DNA of 64,000 nt, taken from Cladorrhinum sp. PSN259. Taxonomy: Eukaryota > Ascomycota > Sordariomycetes > Sordariales > Podosporaceae. The stretch lies in contig MU867103.1 in NCBI GenBank assembly GCA_033725935.1, forward strand, positions 283,147-347,146, written 5' to 3'. Made by a program: the position numbers and the translations under genes. Below the pieces are notes generated by a model. That model saw only the letters and a program-made list of their open reading frames with translations. It did not search any database and was not told the origin of the DNA. Every line of letters begins with the position of its first letter. Within the stretch, counting starts at the first letter, position 1. Positions 1 to 12,106 of this stretch are shown piece by piece.

Positions 1-3000
1 TATCTTGATAAACTTAGATATGAGAAGATCAAGAAGGGGGGTAAAACCCATATAGGGAGATAGCTCTGTAACCAAAGTAATTAATGGATGGCTTTTAAAG
101 AGGTGTTTTTTTTTAAAAATACTTTTTTTCCATTTCTGACAAAGGTATATTTGATGGGTGGGGGGTTTTTTTTAACACTACTACGTATCTGGTGAAATGG
201 CTTTCTAGGGAAGCGCGAAAGGTGTCTAGATAGAATAGATGCTTTAAAGGAGACTTTTTTTCTTTCTTTTTTTCTTCTTTTTTTCGTTTTTTTTTGGCAA
301 GTGAACTTGATACACTCTTTGCTATTTGCCTGCATATAGAATTGATCACGTAAAAGTTTACCCGTTTCGTGTCTCTGTGTGAACGTTGTTTACATTTATC
401 TAGATAGGGAGCAACGCGCCATTATTTTCGATAGCTAGTTTCTTTCCAGTTTGATGAGGGCCCATGAATTTGTACGTATTATTAGAGGCAGAAATTTGAA
501 CTACATACCAGTCGGCGGTGGAGATGAAGTTTCGAAAGTGAAAGAAGCCATACAACAGGGTGAGATCGTATATTCGGACCTTGATGTTGTGTTTTGGGCT
601 TAAGCACTTTACACTGGCTAGGATAGGGGGTAAGGGAAGACGAGATGTTGTGAAGGGGGGGGGGGGAGATGATGACATCGTATGCTGATGTCATTTTTGT
701 TTCTTTCGGGTTTGTGTCTCAGTTTACGTATTATTAATATGAACTTATTTTGTCTTTGTTTGCTAGCTTGCCGTATACCTAAAATGTGTTTCAAATGGGT
801 GAGGTCTTGGGATTACCCCGGGTTAGCAACCCGATGTTGGTTTTGAACCCTGGAAAATGTACTAGTATAAAGCGGGATGAGTTGCCAGATTTGGAAGCTG
901 GATGAGTTTACGTTACGAGATCTTGTCTCTGTGGATTGTGTGATGTAAGAAAGAGTGTGTAACGATGACAACACCTTAGCAAGCAATGGTTCTTTCCCGT
1001 GGGGGTTGTTGTGATTTGTGTCATTCACTATAAATTTGTCGTTGGCAGATTTCTGAAACAGAACTCATATCTCAAAGTTAATAACTCATAAGGGGAAGAT
1101 TGAGGCTGAGTTCCAGAAGTGTGGGCGGACAGTTTATCTCCGCATAATCCATCCCATCTTACACCCATGTCCGTGCTGTCACAACGTGGCGTTGTCCAAG
1201 AACCATGTGCAGGTAGGGGTTCATCTCATCTGTTTTGGATTTTCTTTCTTTGGTGATGAGATGGAAATGCCAAGAAAGGAACTTTGAAGTGCACCGGAAA
1301 GTTCCTAGTTGTGGGGGGTTTTTTAGTGGTGCTACCTTGTATCGTTCGATCATTCCTAAAGCATTGTCGCTGATAATGAACCAGGGGATGCGATTAAATA
1401 TAGACTTAAGGTTTAGCATTTCGATGTAAACTCGGAATACCCTCGTTTGAGGTGCTGAAGAGATTTCGAGGTTTGCAATTGCTTTTCCCAGATGCCGAGG
1501 ATCAGTCGGTGTGTTCAATGTGGGATGTCAGCACTCTATTATTAGGAAAGCCGTTTTCCTTCCGTTCCCGCTCCTCCACACTTATACACAGCATAACGGG
1601 GAGAGATATAAGCATCTTAAGATGCGCTTCTGCCCTATAAAATGTGGCTTGTGTAATACGCTCTGCTCGTGTTGTTTATCGATAATGAAGAAGGAAGTCT
1701 GGGGCAGATCTGCGGCGGGAGGGCACAGACAGATCAACATCCCGGTTCCAGGCTCGCAGCTCCCTTGTCCTTCATTGGACGTCTCGCATACTTGCAGCCA
1801 AGGGACAAGGCTTCCAGGCAACAGAATTTCTATCCGCCTTTTTGCCTCAGGAAAAGTGAAAGGGGCTGCGGTTTGCGGCAGTAGCATGCATATGCATGTT
1901 TGACACCAGACCTGTGGTGGATGTGACGAGAACATGGCCATGCCGGTAGAAGAGGCTGTGATCATGGATGGCGGCTTGCAGGAGGATGATGTTACAGAAG
2001 GACGAGGACAAAGATCGGGTATCTGGCATCGGACAGCTGCTTGTTGCTTCCTGCAGGCTTGGCCCGTGTGTGAAAGCTTGGATGAAGCCGGGAACCAGTG
2101 GAAAGGGTGGTTGTTGATGGACACAGACCAAGAGACAGGGGCCGGCAAAGTCGACCAGATCCTGGACCTAGGACTCTTGGTTATGTCGTTGCCTGTTCCG
2201 TCCCCGTTTTTGAAGCTGAAAGGAGCAATTGGATTATTGCGACTCTAAGCGTCAAATGCCGCGCTGTAACGGCGCGTGGTCACAGTGATGGTCGCGGGGC
2301 GGAGCCAACCGCCGGGACAGTCTCTGTATGCTGTACCAAGTAGCATGTTGAGTGAGCTCGCGAGGTTCGCAGCGTGGTGGAACCGAGACTCGAGGCGATT
2401 AACGAAACCGTTTCATGGTCCTAGGGTCGACGATGAAGACGATCGAATCTCTACAGGAGAGGGGCGTGTCTGCAGTCGGCTAATATGATGACTTTGGCGT
2501 ATTCATCTTGTGATCTTTTAGCATCAGATCAAGCCTTGAAAAAAGATCCAAGACAAGGACATCTGCATGTTAGTCAACGTAACATCCATCACATCTTGGC
2601 TGTCGAAATCGTGCCTCTCCTTCCCGCCCGATCATGGGTAATTCCCAGTGCTCCGGACCCGCATGCTCAACTGTCCTTGTCATGGAAGGGAGCATCATGA
2701 TCAGGTACCACTGAAAAAGCATCTTTGATGCAGCGCAAGTAAGTAGCGTATGGAAATCTCCTGTTGGCACTGCCACAACCGAGTGTGGTAGAAACAGGAA
2801 CGATAGTAGGGTATTGGCGAAGGAGCCAACGAGATTGGAAGGATCCAGACCTGTTCGGATGGCCAAGATGGCACAAATCCGCCACGGTTGGTGTTTTTAT
2901 ACTCGTTATTTCCTTTTTTGGAATATTCGGGCTGGAATGAGCAAGTGTAAAGGAGGGATTTGCTACCCTCACCTCAAGCATCACATGCCAGCCTGGAATA

Positions 3001-6000
3001 CTGCCACTCAGTGACCATCGCACTTACCCTGGGCTCCTCCTACCTTGACCAGCCGGGAAACAACGATCCACCGCAGAGTCTGGTGGGTGTGTTCCTTCAT
3101 GCTAGGTTCCTACCTATCTTGGATGCTCGGATCATCCCGTGGGATTCCATCTTCGGTGATGGAATTGGATGCTCCCCCTGGGTTCTCCAATTATCCTCCA
3201 TCTCCTCAAGCGTGTTAGTGAACTTAAAATTCCACATACTGAAGACATCCTCTATACTACACTCTCTAACAGTGACGAGAGTAGCAGCCTCCATGCTGCC
3301 AAGCTGTAGCTCCTGCCACCCTCGCCCCTCGTCCACAAGGATATCCTCACACCTGGCAAATGCCGACGGCACGCAGCACCAGAGACGACGCCATATGCAA
3401 GTTATCTGGCAGCCTAAGATACCTGACAACCAAGGCTTGCCACCTGAACATCACCAACTCCCTCATCACACCATCGAAATTATCCTATCATGCAGATGCT
3501 GTCCTCCTGTCGTGTAGCTTCGGAAATTAACAAGGCATTATTTCTTGCCCTTCACGCAGTCTGTTGTCTCCATCAAGGCATCTACACTCAGTGGCGGTAA
3601 TCACACAGACACAACCTTACCCCACGCCGGCAGATGCCACGACATGATGCTCACTGTATCACTTAACGGCGCCCAAATTTCGTCGGCATCCACCTGCCGC
3701 CCATTCGACCCATCTCTGTCCATCAGACACAGCACTGCCTCCCCCTCGTCTACTCTATCACAACCGACGGCAGGATTCCCGATGGAGATTCTATCCCAAC
3801 TCATCCCTTCTTCCCCCCCCCCCCCAAGAGAGCCGCTCCACATGAACCCTTGCAGTTATACGGCTTGCCCTGGCCGTTGACCCCCATGTACTGCCGCAAA
3901 CCCAATATCGTGTAGCACAAGTCGCCATCATAAGCATATCACCAAGCGAGTGAACGGGCCGAGACCCCAAACAAACTGTGCTCTCTCTCCACAGACCGTA
4001 GCTAAAACTTCACCCCCCCCTCCGTGACCGTATCATTGGCGACTCTTTTCCGAGACACAGGCCAAGCCCGAGAGCTGGAGATAGGGCGGTAAAGAAGAGG
4101 CTGAACGACTGTCTGTCTTTCCGTCGGTTTGGCCAACAGGGTGTGGGAGGACAAAGTCGGCCGCACAGTACAATCACCCCCAGCTTCCACTCTAATGCAT
4201 GGCATGCAGCCGTCGAGGGCAAAACCAAGCCCGGTCTATGTGTATCGTTAGGCTCCTACATAACAGCCCACCGAAGTGATCACAAACACACGCCATTCCG
4301 CGAGGATGCTCCCTTTCCAGCGGCAGAGTCCCGTTTCTGACCCCTTGAACACAAACATAACCAATCTTGTGGAAATTGTCCTGCATTCGCTGTTGAAGCA
4401 GCCCGGCCCAAGGTATGATGCCTCTCAAAGGCGCCCCAAGCACATATTGGACCACAACCAAACATTCGTGCGAGGGTCCAGACACACGCCTTCTATCACA
4501 AACTGCAAACAAGGCAGAACCACAATTTGGGGACGCCAAACAGCAGATATCGTCAATGGAAGACTTGACAGAGTTATCAGCATTATTAAGTGACATGACA
4601 AATTCGTAAAATACATTAACCGCTGTTCCTCCCCAAGACAGGGAGGGAGACCTGACCCCAGACCTAGCCCGCGCCAGACAAGCTGTACCCTTGTCGAACA
4701 GACCGGTCATTGTTACCTGGATATCTCACGCAAGGTAGTCTTCAACGGAGGAGATCCCACCACTCAAGCAGATACTTGTCTCCCTTGCAGAAGCCATTCA
4801 CACAGGAGTAACTAACCGAATGCTAGACACGGAGAGGCACATAGCAGAGTAACTTTGCCATTATGGGCTAAACAACTTGGGGTATCGAAGGCCAGGATAA
4901 TCTCGGACATGTGGACTTACTTGGCCAGTTGATAATTTTCCTTGTCACTGTCGTCTTTTGCACCTCCGGCCGGGCAGCAAGCGGAAATTCCATGCCACTC
5001 CCTTGTTTCCCCTCCCGAGCGGACGTGCTCATACACACACGCCCCTCCTGGGTATCACAGAGCAAGTAGTGAGCACCAAGTTGACCACGTCTAAGGATGA
5101 TGAGGTAGGCATCAAGGTAACTGTGCCATTCGGAGGCTTCAGCCGGAGGAGGAAGGGCGTCTCGAGAGAGAGGTTCGGTCGGCTCTCTAGGCAATATGGC
5201 ATCACCAAGCAACGTATCGTGTCACCCCAGTCGCCGAGACCGCACCCTTCTGTACCTCTCCCCTCTCCTCTCCCATCTCCCTCTTCCCCCCGCGCCATTC
5301 TTCCAGAGCCGCCTCGGTACCCACGGCACTATACATGTGTACAGACACCATGGTCACACTGGACTGCTCGCTGCAGAGCCAAGCAAGACCGGCAAACAAC
5401 GCAAAGCATCCATTGACCAGTGGGATTTCCCAATTTTGAGACTCTCCAGGCTTCCATATTTCTTTGATGAAGGGGGGGTCCATGTTCCATGTAGTATAGA
5501 TAGATCGTGAACTTGTTGAAGCCATTGGCCCGGAAGAAGAATTACCGCACAAAATTTTCTTTGGAAGTTTTCATCCACACACCCCTCCTCCTCTTTTTAT
5601 CTCAGTTTCGGTTCAATAGCGCCTCAATATTATCGTATAACCACCGAGAACACCCACACCCCTTAACAGAGAGGGAAGAAGAAGAAGACGACGAAAAAGC
5701 TGTTGTTTTCAAGCCCGTTAAGTTCAATTTTTGCTTTGCAACTTGCGGAGAGAGCCAAGCCGTACTCCAGTCCACAGTACCATTATCCATAGAACCAGTG
5801 ACATCTTGTTTACATTCTCGGGCTTCTAACTAGCCATAACCGTCCGGGCTGCTTGGTTGTTAATAATTTAGTTATCAGGCAGGAACCTGTTCTGTGTTCT
5901 TGTTCTGTTTCCTAAGGAAACCAAGTCGTGAAGTGCAGGATGTTAATTAATCTTTTATGTAATTTATACAAACTCTTTAGTTATAATCTTTTGCTCTCAT

Positions 6001-6066
6001 GGAAATTTTTTAAAAAAAATATATAATAAAATATATAATAAAATATAATAAAATGTTTTCATTCAG

Positions 6067-6087
6067 ACACACACACACACACACACA
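6067..6087. repeat. (AC)n microsatellite
   Basis: Perfect dinucleotide AC tract of about ten units beside an AT-rich low-complexity block. It is non-coding. Confidence 0.95.
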
Positions 6088-6571
6088 AAATCATTTTATT
6101 TTTTCCTCTTTAAATATATACTATACCTACAGCTACTATGCTTTCAACAACAAAACAAAACTAGTTGTACAGTACATGTATCATCCTCGATTCATCCTTT
6201 CTGAAAAAAAGCCACATCACGGCCCAGTTTTATTTAGATTCACCCCTCAAGACAGATCGACAAGGGACAACAACGTTGATATGCTAATGCATCACATCCC
6301 CCCAGGCTGCCATATTTCAAGAAAATTCAGGGGGCTCCACGCCGATCGTATGTAGCTTTGCTTGAAGCTATTGACCCACACACACAGAAAACCGTAACGA
6401 ATTCAACTAGTCATTGGTCCAAGGCAAACCATTAGTCTAGCTTTGAGGGGCAAAAACACCATGGTGTGGCTTTTGAACAAAAATCATGAAGCATTAGGTT
6501 TGGCCATGGAACGAACGTTTGTTATTAGAATTTAAAAGTTAGGAAGAAAAGCGAGAGTCAAAATGAGAAAG

Positions 6572-6595
6572 AAAAAAAAAAAAAAAAAAAAAAAA
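6572..6595. repeat. A24 homopolymer
   Basis: Uninterrupted run of 24 A on the plus strand, about 200 bp beyond the stop codon of the neighbouring minus-strand gene. No target-site duplication or retroelement body is visible, so it is read as a simple tract. Confidence 0.9.
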
Positions 6596-6796
6596 GAATT
6601 TGCCCGTCGCCCTTCGTTTAAGAGCGTCAAAACAATAAATTCAGACCCCCTTTTGTTGATAAGCCCAATATCTGGAAATAATTTGTGTCCTTTAACGCCG
6701 CCAAGATAGTAAAATGAGAATTCCGCTGAAAATGCCATCCACCCATTTGATTCATACACAGACGTCCATAGAGAATATACAATAAAAGCCTTTTCC

Positions 6797-7972
6797 TTAA
6801 TATCTCTCGGCTAACCACAGCTCCTCCGATCTAGTCGACATGCTTCGGTGAAGTGTAGCAAACACTGGGGCTGGGCTGAGGGCAGCTTCTGTCATGGGTG
6901 AGACGATGCCCGTCGGCACAGTCGATGTCGTCCCTCCTTCCTCCTCGCCAGCATCAGCACTCCGCAGATCTGTAGTGGGAACAACAGGCCATGGATCATG
7001 GCTATGTAAAGAAAACACCGGTGAGTCGATCGGTGTAGTCATCGGCGGCGTCCTCATGTGCTCGCTTCCGTCTTCCACAGCGACCCTCTTTCGTTCACCC
7101 TGGTACCACCACTGATTCTCGAAACCATTATCGACAGTTACCATAGCAGCCGCAAGTGCTCCCAATTCTCTTTCCTTGCCTGTGCTGACGGGGTCGGCGG
7201 TATGGGGAGGGGTAGTCGGTCTCTGCCGTTGTTGTTGCTTGTTTGAACAAGGCTCAGGGGAAAAAGTAGACACCATGGTCGGGTGGGTGGCATAAGTTGC
7301 TGAATCCCTCTGCGTATCCCTCCTGGGCGTGGTCAATTCCTCAACTTCTGTGGAAGAGAACATTTCTGTGCCGAAGTCGGGAGGCAAAGACCATGTCGAC
7401 CACGGTTCTACCCCTTCTCCCAGGCGGAATTGTGATGGGACAGCCGGTAATGCTTTTCTGTTAAAAGCTCCTCCCTGACCTTGACCGCGCGAGACATTGA
7501 CGTCCCAAGGGTTCTCTCCGAACGGCGGTGGGGCTGAGTGGCCTCGCTCATAGCTGGACTTCGAGTCGGCTCGGGATCGGGATTCTCGATATTGCGGTTC
7601 CTGGATAGTGGGTACCTCAAGCTGGCGACCTCGTGATTCCTCCCCTTGATAGTACTCTTGCAGTTGGCTGTGTCCTCGTTGTGGGTGAGAGTTGAGATGG
7701 TTTTGACGCAATTCCCGCACCTGTGCTTGTCTCTGATCAAAGTCACGGATGGCCGCAAGGTAATTGGTGTTTGGTGCGGGGACCTGGCGGGGGAACTCTG
7801 GTGCTCTCTCACGAGAGTTGCGTGATCGATATGTAACCTGGTGGGGTTTTGAGGGCTGCTGTTGCTGCTTCTTTGACCAGGCTACTCTGAACTCCAAGTG
7901 GAAATAGATTTCCGGCCCGCTAGATTCTGTCTGGGTGTGCCGTAGTGGTGGTGGCCGGCTCTGGTTTGCCAT
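6797..7972 (-). CDS. Hypothetical disordered protein, 391 aa
   Basis: Single open frame from ATG (7972-7970) to TAA (6799-6797). No enzymatic domain is recognised. The N-terminal 40 residues contain the only hydrophobic and aromatic cluster (PEIYFHLEFRVAW) followed by a Q/K run. The rest is Arg/Ser/Pro/Gln-rich and predicted by eye to be disordered, with Tyr-Arg-Glu-Ser-Arg patches and a second QQQRQRP run. The C-terminus reads RSMSTRSEELWLAERY and may be a conserved terminal motif. The ATG is the first in frame and is preceded by a purine at -3. Length, open frame and composition favour a real gene, probably a lineage-restricted fungal protein, but no function can be given. A missed intron cannot be excluded. 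Confidence 0.6.
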   Translation of the reverse strand: MANQSRPPPLRHTQTESSGPEIYFHLEFRVAWSKKQQQQPSKPHQVTYRSRNSRERAPEFPRQVPAPNTNYLAAIRDFDQRQAQVRELRQNHLNSHPQRGHSQLQEYYQGEESRGRQLEVPTIQEPQYRESRSRADSKSSYERGHSAPPPFGENPWDVNVSRGQGQGGAFNRKALPAVPSQFRLGEGVEPWSTWSLPPDFGTEMFSSTEVEELTTPRRDTQRDSATYATHPTMVSTFSPEPCSNKQQQRQRPTTPPHTADPVSTGKERELGALAAAMVTVDNGFENQWWYQGERKRVAVEDGSEHMRTPPMTTPIDSPVFSLHSHDPWPVVPTTDLRSADAGEEEGGTTSTVPTGIVSPMTEAALSPAPVFATLHRSMSTRSEELWLAERY

Positions 7973-10900
7973 GGCGATGTCTGCTAGTCGTATCCGTCGT
8001 GAGAAAAAGTGATCCGGTGTCTGAAGATAACCTCCGGTTCAGCGGGGCAACGTGAATTGATGGCGACGGAAAGTATTATATCCAAGAGGATAGAGGCGTT
8101 GCTGATATCAGCTGAGCGTATCCAGATATAACACACAGATTGCTCGGTAGTTGGCCCAATGTGTGTGTAAGCTACTGTGGTAGGGTGGTCTTGGGGGAGT
8201 CGACCAGATGTATACTTGCTGAGGGGGGGGGGGGGGGAGCGTGGGCACAAGCAACAGGGGCGTGTGTGGGTGTGATGACCCTGCGGGTGATGCACCGCCT
8301 GCCGACAGGGGTGTCAGGATTTTGGTGTGTTGGAAATTCGGCAGCCTGGCGATGCCACGACGGGAACGCTGCACTTCCTGCTGGGTTCGGCGGGACCTCA
8401 GCACCCACGGTGTATGTACATTCCAAGCTTGAAAACGGGCAATTTCCAGCACAACAGGGTCTAGACTAGCTGTTGTTGACAGCTACTAAAGTGGCGTCTT
8501 GACAATTGCCTCCTCGCCAGTCCCCGCACTCGGAGCCGTAAAGCGAGCTTCGGTTTTGGCCGAGCGAGCAATTCGAAGACTTGCTCGGAAAACACGATGG
8601 ATGCTTAATTGCTTCTGTGAGATCAGATGAGCTGTTGGTCCCTCACTGAGCGATCGTGTAGAGCGAGAGAGTACGATGGGAGCTGATCCTATGAGAGGCT
8701 GTGTTTGTGGAAAATGGCAAGTGTACATTTGTGTAAGACGTTGATTGAGAGAAGGCGGCCAGCCACTTGGCTTCCGACTTAATAAGCCTCCATCTGGAAT
8801 GCAACAGATGTTTGATATTTGAGGAACCCAGCCAGGGGCAGCGCGAGCGCCAGGGCAAGGAGACAAAACGAAACACAATCCGTGATCAGACGGGGTGCAT
8901 TGTAACGTCACCGATCATTTTCCCAAGTTCCCGATGTCTGGGACTGACAGCAAATTGCGGGGTGTGCGAAGGGAAGGAGAGTTGCATCGAAAAATGATGA
9001 CTCGAAGGATCCAGCGATTATAGGAAGGCCCCGAACACGCGACCGTGGGACGCCCAGGGCAGGCGGGGGTTGCCAGCAGTTGGACAGCTGTTGGAGACAA
9101 AATACCAATGCAGGACCGGAGAAATTGAGTTTGGAGATTTCACCGGCCAAGTCCAAGACTCCAAGCCAAAGTTGCTGCGCGCTTGAATGTTCCTGACAGA
9201 ACCTGGAATTAAATCATTCACCATGATTCCAAATGAAAAAAGAGTGATGGGTCACAGAGTTGTCGTCGCGGATCTGGCCGCGGATCGGAAAAAGAGTAAG
9301 AAAGTGGATCAAGCCACGGGTTCCGAAGCCACCGCCCCACTGCTCCCCCATGGGCCGGCCGTCGGCCGATGGGTTGGGGCTTCAGCCACATCTATATCTG
9401 AAATCGCGGCGCTGTTAACGAGCTTCAAGCCACATCACTGGCCAGGCATTCATTAGAGTTTTTAGCAGTTCGACTTGGCAGACAAGGCATCTACATTCGA
9501 AGGCTCCCATGTTCCCAGAATGGATGAATGTCAACAAAAAAGTTGTCGGTTCGCGTTTCCCCAAGGTACGCGTTGGTTGTCGGCTTCGGGCGGACGAGTC
9601 CTGAAAGGGGCTATCGAAGGAACACACGGCCAACGTCGTTGAAACCCCTGACGGAGATATGTTTAAAAGCGTATTCGGAATCTCCCTTTGCCCAAATAAA
9701 TCTCCGAAAAAAAAGCTTAACGATCCTCTTGAGAGCTTCAGCCACTCCATTGTGTAATAACTTTCCTGTCGTTCTAGAATGCCGAGTTCCCTATCTGAAC
9801 CTGAAACCGCATCTCACTGGTAGCCGCCGTTAAACGCACTGAGGGATCAACTTCCGATCAGAGCGCCCCGGAAGCAAACAGTTCGGACATTCGCCGCACT
9901 AAGAATCCCATGCGGCGGCTCCGGGTACGCCGTCGTGGAGCGTAAACATCCTCCGTTCGCGAAACCGACTGCGAATGATCCAAATGTTCAAGAACAGAAG
10001 AATTAATTCCAGCCAGGTGCTCTGAATACGCTGAAATTATGGATAGTTTCTCGGTTCCAGAACGAGTATTTGCCCCTGAAAATCTGCCGTTGTTCACCCC
10101 TGACAGCATAAACATCCTTCGGTATCCAATTACAACACCGACAGCGATATGGTTCGGGCATCGAGAGATTGATCTCCGTCCAACGGCTCCGCCAGGAGTA
10201 GCCGAAATGTTTGCCTATGATTCCAAAACACCATGCTAGAAAGGCCCCTGAGTACCATTTTTGGAGCCTTTAGATCGAGTGTATCGCCAAACTAGGCATC
10301 ACGTATACCCAGAAACGGAAGCGTATAGCTCCGCGCAACCAGAAGGGGAAGGTATGAGGCACGTACTGGGGAACTCGCGTGGATTAGCCGAGGTCACGAT
10401 ATCTTGTATAAGTGGAAAAATACTAAAAGCAGATCTTTGCGAGCCGAAGACCGAGCCTCCAATCTTTAACTCACATGGCTACTACCTTTACCAGAAAACC
10501 TTCAACCTCCCCGGTCATGTGTAGTCTTCCAAAAGATTACCCCGAGTCTTTTCTCCCTGAAGCTTTCACCGAGCATCCAAGACTTTTGATCCGACGATGA
10601 TGATCCAAGCCTCCCAGGATCTCTACCAAGTCTAGGCATTTACATCCTAAAACGGTCAAAAGATATCCTATCTCTAAAATCCCAAATCAGAACAAGGTAA
10701 TTTGTCAGCTAAGATCAGTTGTCCCCCGAACCTCTATCATCGGAATCCAAAGGCGCTTGTTGATGTGTTCCGTTATTTCCTCCTCCCCCCCCCCCCCGGG
10801 TCCTTCCAACCAAATCCTTCCAGGTCCACTCTTTAATCCCCCTTCCCACTCCTTCAACCTACACCCGAGGGGGGGGGGGGCAGTCCACCGTCGTGCATGT

Positions 10901-12106
10901 AACTATCTATCTATCTATCTAAAAAAAAAAAGACTCTTGCCAACAACTTTATCTAGTTCGCTTCCTTCCGGTAAGCCAAGCTATGTTGTCAACTCTCCTG
11001 TCACACAACACACACCCTTGCGTAACACGAGTAGTAGGCATTTTATCGTCCCTGCCTGTTGATAACCTCACTTGGCGTTTTTATCCAGTCAAAACCCAAT
11101 GACCTACACCAAAAAAACCCTTCCGAGTCCCGATCCCATCGAGCCGGTCGGGCGCCCGGACATACTTCCTATCGGAGCTCACTTGTCACATATTTCTTAA
11201 ACCTCCGAACACTGAATGAAGCAAGCAATTGTCTGTCCGGCCGGTCGGCCGAAACACATAATCATAAAGATAACAAAAAGTCTCAACATACACGAACGAG
11301 CAAGAATGACAAGGAGCAGAAGTGGCAAGGTCAGAGAGAGAGGGGAAACAGGCACCAATCAAGTAAACCAAAAAAAAAAAAAAAAAAAAAAAAGAAAATG
11401 TTAATTTTATTTTTTGAACATAGAGAATAATTATAGAAAACAAAACAAAAGTCTCAACATACATACAACAAACAAAAACATTTAAAAGCTTTAAAATTGC
11501 AACGCAGAAAAGAAACCCCATTATTAGATAGTCAAGACTATGGAGGGGAAAAAAGAAACCCCCAAAAAAAGACCAGGGCAAGTCGGAATCTTCCATAATA
11601 TATTCTGAACTAAATTATCCTATCCTCTTCCATTATATCGCAATGTGAAAAACTCAAAAACTAAACTAAACCATTTCCATGCCTCAGAGGGTAGGGTTGT
11701 TCCCGTATCCGAAACAATAATTATGTCTTGTTCATCCTTCCAACATAACCGATCCAACTTCAAGCATTGTATATTTAATGTACCGCAGTGATTCGATGAC
11801 CTCGAAACACAAAACGAGCCTGATGAACATCTACCCCTTCCATTTCCCCATAAAACGCCGTGCTATGTCTTTTAAATAAATATTTGTCCTTCCCTTCCCC
11901 CTCCCTCCCTCCCTTCCTCCGTCGTATCCTCAAGTTATTGACACAAAAACCGCTCCAGCCAAAAAAAAAAAAGTAAAGACTCAAAAATAACAATCTTTTC
12001 AGAAGAAAAAAAGACCCTGAACCAGTCTTCTGTTTATGCTCATCATCAACCCCCATTTTCTTCTATCCACATCATATTTCCCTTTCCCTCACTCTTTGCA
12101 CCCTGT
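7973..12106. other. Gene-poor intergenic region
   Basis: About 4.1 kb without a supported gene. The first part holds the upstream region of the hypothetical gene ending at 7972, with a G15 run at 8223-8237. Further on are a perfect 7-bp inverted repeat (CGCCGCA at 9892-9898, TGCGGCG at 9911-9917), a C13/G12 pair at 10785-10797 and 10869-10880, (CTAT)n at about 10903-10920, and A24 at 11370-11393. The last 500 bp are probably the 3' UTR and flank of POM152. Small open frames (up to about 140 codons) show no motif. Confidence 0.55.
11370..11393. repeat. A24 homopolymer
   Basis: Uninterrupted run of 24 A on the plus strand in the region downstream of POM152. No mobile-element body is visible around it. 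Confidence 0.9.

Larger units (their letters stand above)
1..6796. other. Gene-poor region, no gene supported
   Basis: No convincing gene was found on either strand. Open frames here are at most about 190 codons, mostly without recognisable motifs. The stretch is rich in simple sequence: G12 at about 655-666, C13 at 3813-3825, (AC)n at 6067-6087, an AT-rich block of degenerate ATATAATAAA units at about 6010-6055, and A24 at 6572-6595. The minus strand between about 3100 and 3843 shows two short frames with protein-like composition, but they could not be joined by clean splicing. The last few hundred bases should hold the 3' flank of the minus-strand gene that ends at 6797. Confidence 0.6.

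Noticed and set aside
1582..2148. Minus-strand frame of 188 codons
   Set aside because: Cys/Pro/Ser-rich composition without motif, with competing overlapping plus-strand frames of similar size.
2960..3517. Plus-strand frame of 185 codons
   Set aside because: No motif; it overlaps the better-looking minus-strand fragments at 3097-3429.
4192..4710. Minus-strand ATG frame of 172 codons
   Set aside because: No domain, mixed composition and no flanking splice signals giving a longer product; likely chance in this GC range.
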